The notes beneath the pieces are model-generated. The model searched no databases. It saw only the letters and a list, made by a program, of their open reading frames with translations, and had not been told where the DNA came from. From CAZART01 sp964487555 (GTDB lineage Bacteria > Bacteroidota > Rhodothermia > Rhodothermales > VXPQ01): 64,000 bases of DNA. How positions within the stretch are numbered: the stretch's first letter is position 1; every line of letters begins with the position of its first letter. Below are positions 63,695-64,000 of the stretch, piece by piece. Position numbers and translations under genes: made by a program. The stretch covers positions 1 through 64,000 of the forward strand of contig CAZART010000003.1 of assembly GCA_964487555.1 (NCBI GenBank). Direction: 5' to 3'.

Positions 63695-64000
63695 TGAATA
63701 GCCGCTTTCCCAAACGCTTCGATGACGACGGAACGAACGTCACGGTGGACGTGCACGGCTGCAGCATCGCAGATGCCTTCTACATCGTGCGCCGGAGCGT
63801 GCAGGAGGCATTCCGGCGCGGTCGCGCCCGCGTCGTCGTGATCCACGGTCTGTCGGCCGGATCGGGGAGCGAGCGTACCATCAAGAAGGACCTTGAGCGG
63901 CGCCTTGCGAACGCCGAGTTCGATGCGTGGATCTCCGGATCGACGCAGGACCACGTCGGGGGCCGAACGACCCTCTGGATCATCATCGGTGGGACGCGCA
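63695..64000 (+). CDS. Smr-domain protein (3' end beyond window)
   Basis: From ATG 63695 there are 102 open codons to the window edge. VTVDVHGCSIADAFYIVRR (LDxHG-like motif), ARVVVIHGLSAGSGSERT (HGxGxG-like) and IKKDLERRLAN form the Smr fold found in MutS2 C-termini and stand-alone nucleases. The stop is not in the window. A role in nucleic acid cleavage is known for some Smr proteins, but this one is incomplete and unproven. Confidence 0.82.

Overview
The window looks like a scaffold from a marine or hypersaline heterotroph of the Rhodothermota/Balneolota side of the Bacteroidota superphylum. The evidence is indirect: moderately high GC, several secreted proteins ending in type IX secretion (T9SS) type A sorting domains (YPNP start, LxxGxY end), a GldG-family ABC cluster, many Tat- or lipoprotein-exported catabolic enzymes, and DUF families common in that group. 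A run of exactly 100 N (17187-17286) shows a draft or metagenome assembly. No rRNA, tRNA, CRISPR array, integrase or intact insertion sequence was found.

Layout. 1-5.8 kb: secreted proteins with T9SS tails (two related 'YxPLxxGNxW' proteins, a large Asp-box repeat protein, an orphan sorting domain and a frameshifted tail at the left edge). 6-10 kb: a cyclase-like DUF2652/SRPBCC protein, a lipoprotein, a DUF4159 protein and a carboxypeptidase-regulatory-like protein. 10-17 kb: a minus-strand block with a hybrid sensor region histidine kinase, a lipoprotein-like MscS channel and a 1087-residue coiled-coil P-loop protein whose Walker A lysine is histidine. 17-30.5 kb: carbohydrate and sulfate-ester catabolism (M28 peptidase broken by the gap, GH2 enzyme, PQQ dehydrogenase, Tat aldo/keto reductase, sulfatase, sugar isomerase-like protein), a Clp-N/excisionase fusion regulator and an acyl-CoA dehydrogenase. 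30.6-34.8 kb: ABC ATPase, permease, GldG-like protein and DUF4340 protein in one operon. 35-42.6 kb: sugar isomerase, SDR, two Gfo/Idh/MocA oxidoreductases and a Ser/Thr kinase with TPR-like repeats.

42.8-46.9 kb holds the most striking feature: a whole L-rhamnose catabolic operon in decay. The transporter is frameshifted and cut short, the rhamnulokinase has two frameshifts, and a deletion has fused the front of the rhamnulose-phosphate aldolase to the body of the rhamnose isomerase, which also carries an in-frame amber codon. Only a 59-residue membrane protein is intact.

46.9-64 kb: an octahaem cytochrome/HEAT/TPR lipoprotein, a 995-residue putative glycosidase, an exported M24 aminopeptidase P, a CBM9/DUF5916 outer-membrane protein, a DUF72 protein, an OmpA/DUF4398 pair, a RidA protein, a BON-MscS channel, an App1-like phosphatase, a DUF4230 protein and the start of an Smr-domain gene. 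Intergenic spaces carry at least six short tandem arrays (16-20 bp units), two of them with the same 16-bp period.

All family names are from reading the translations by eye; no database search was run.
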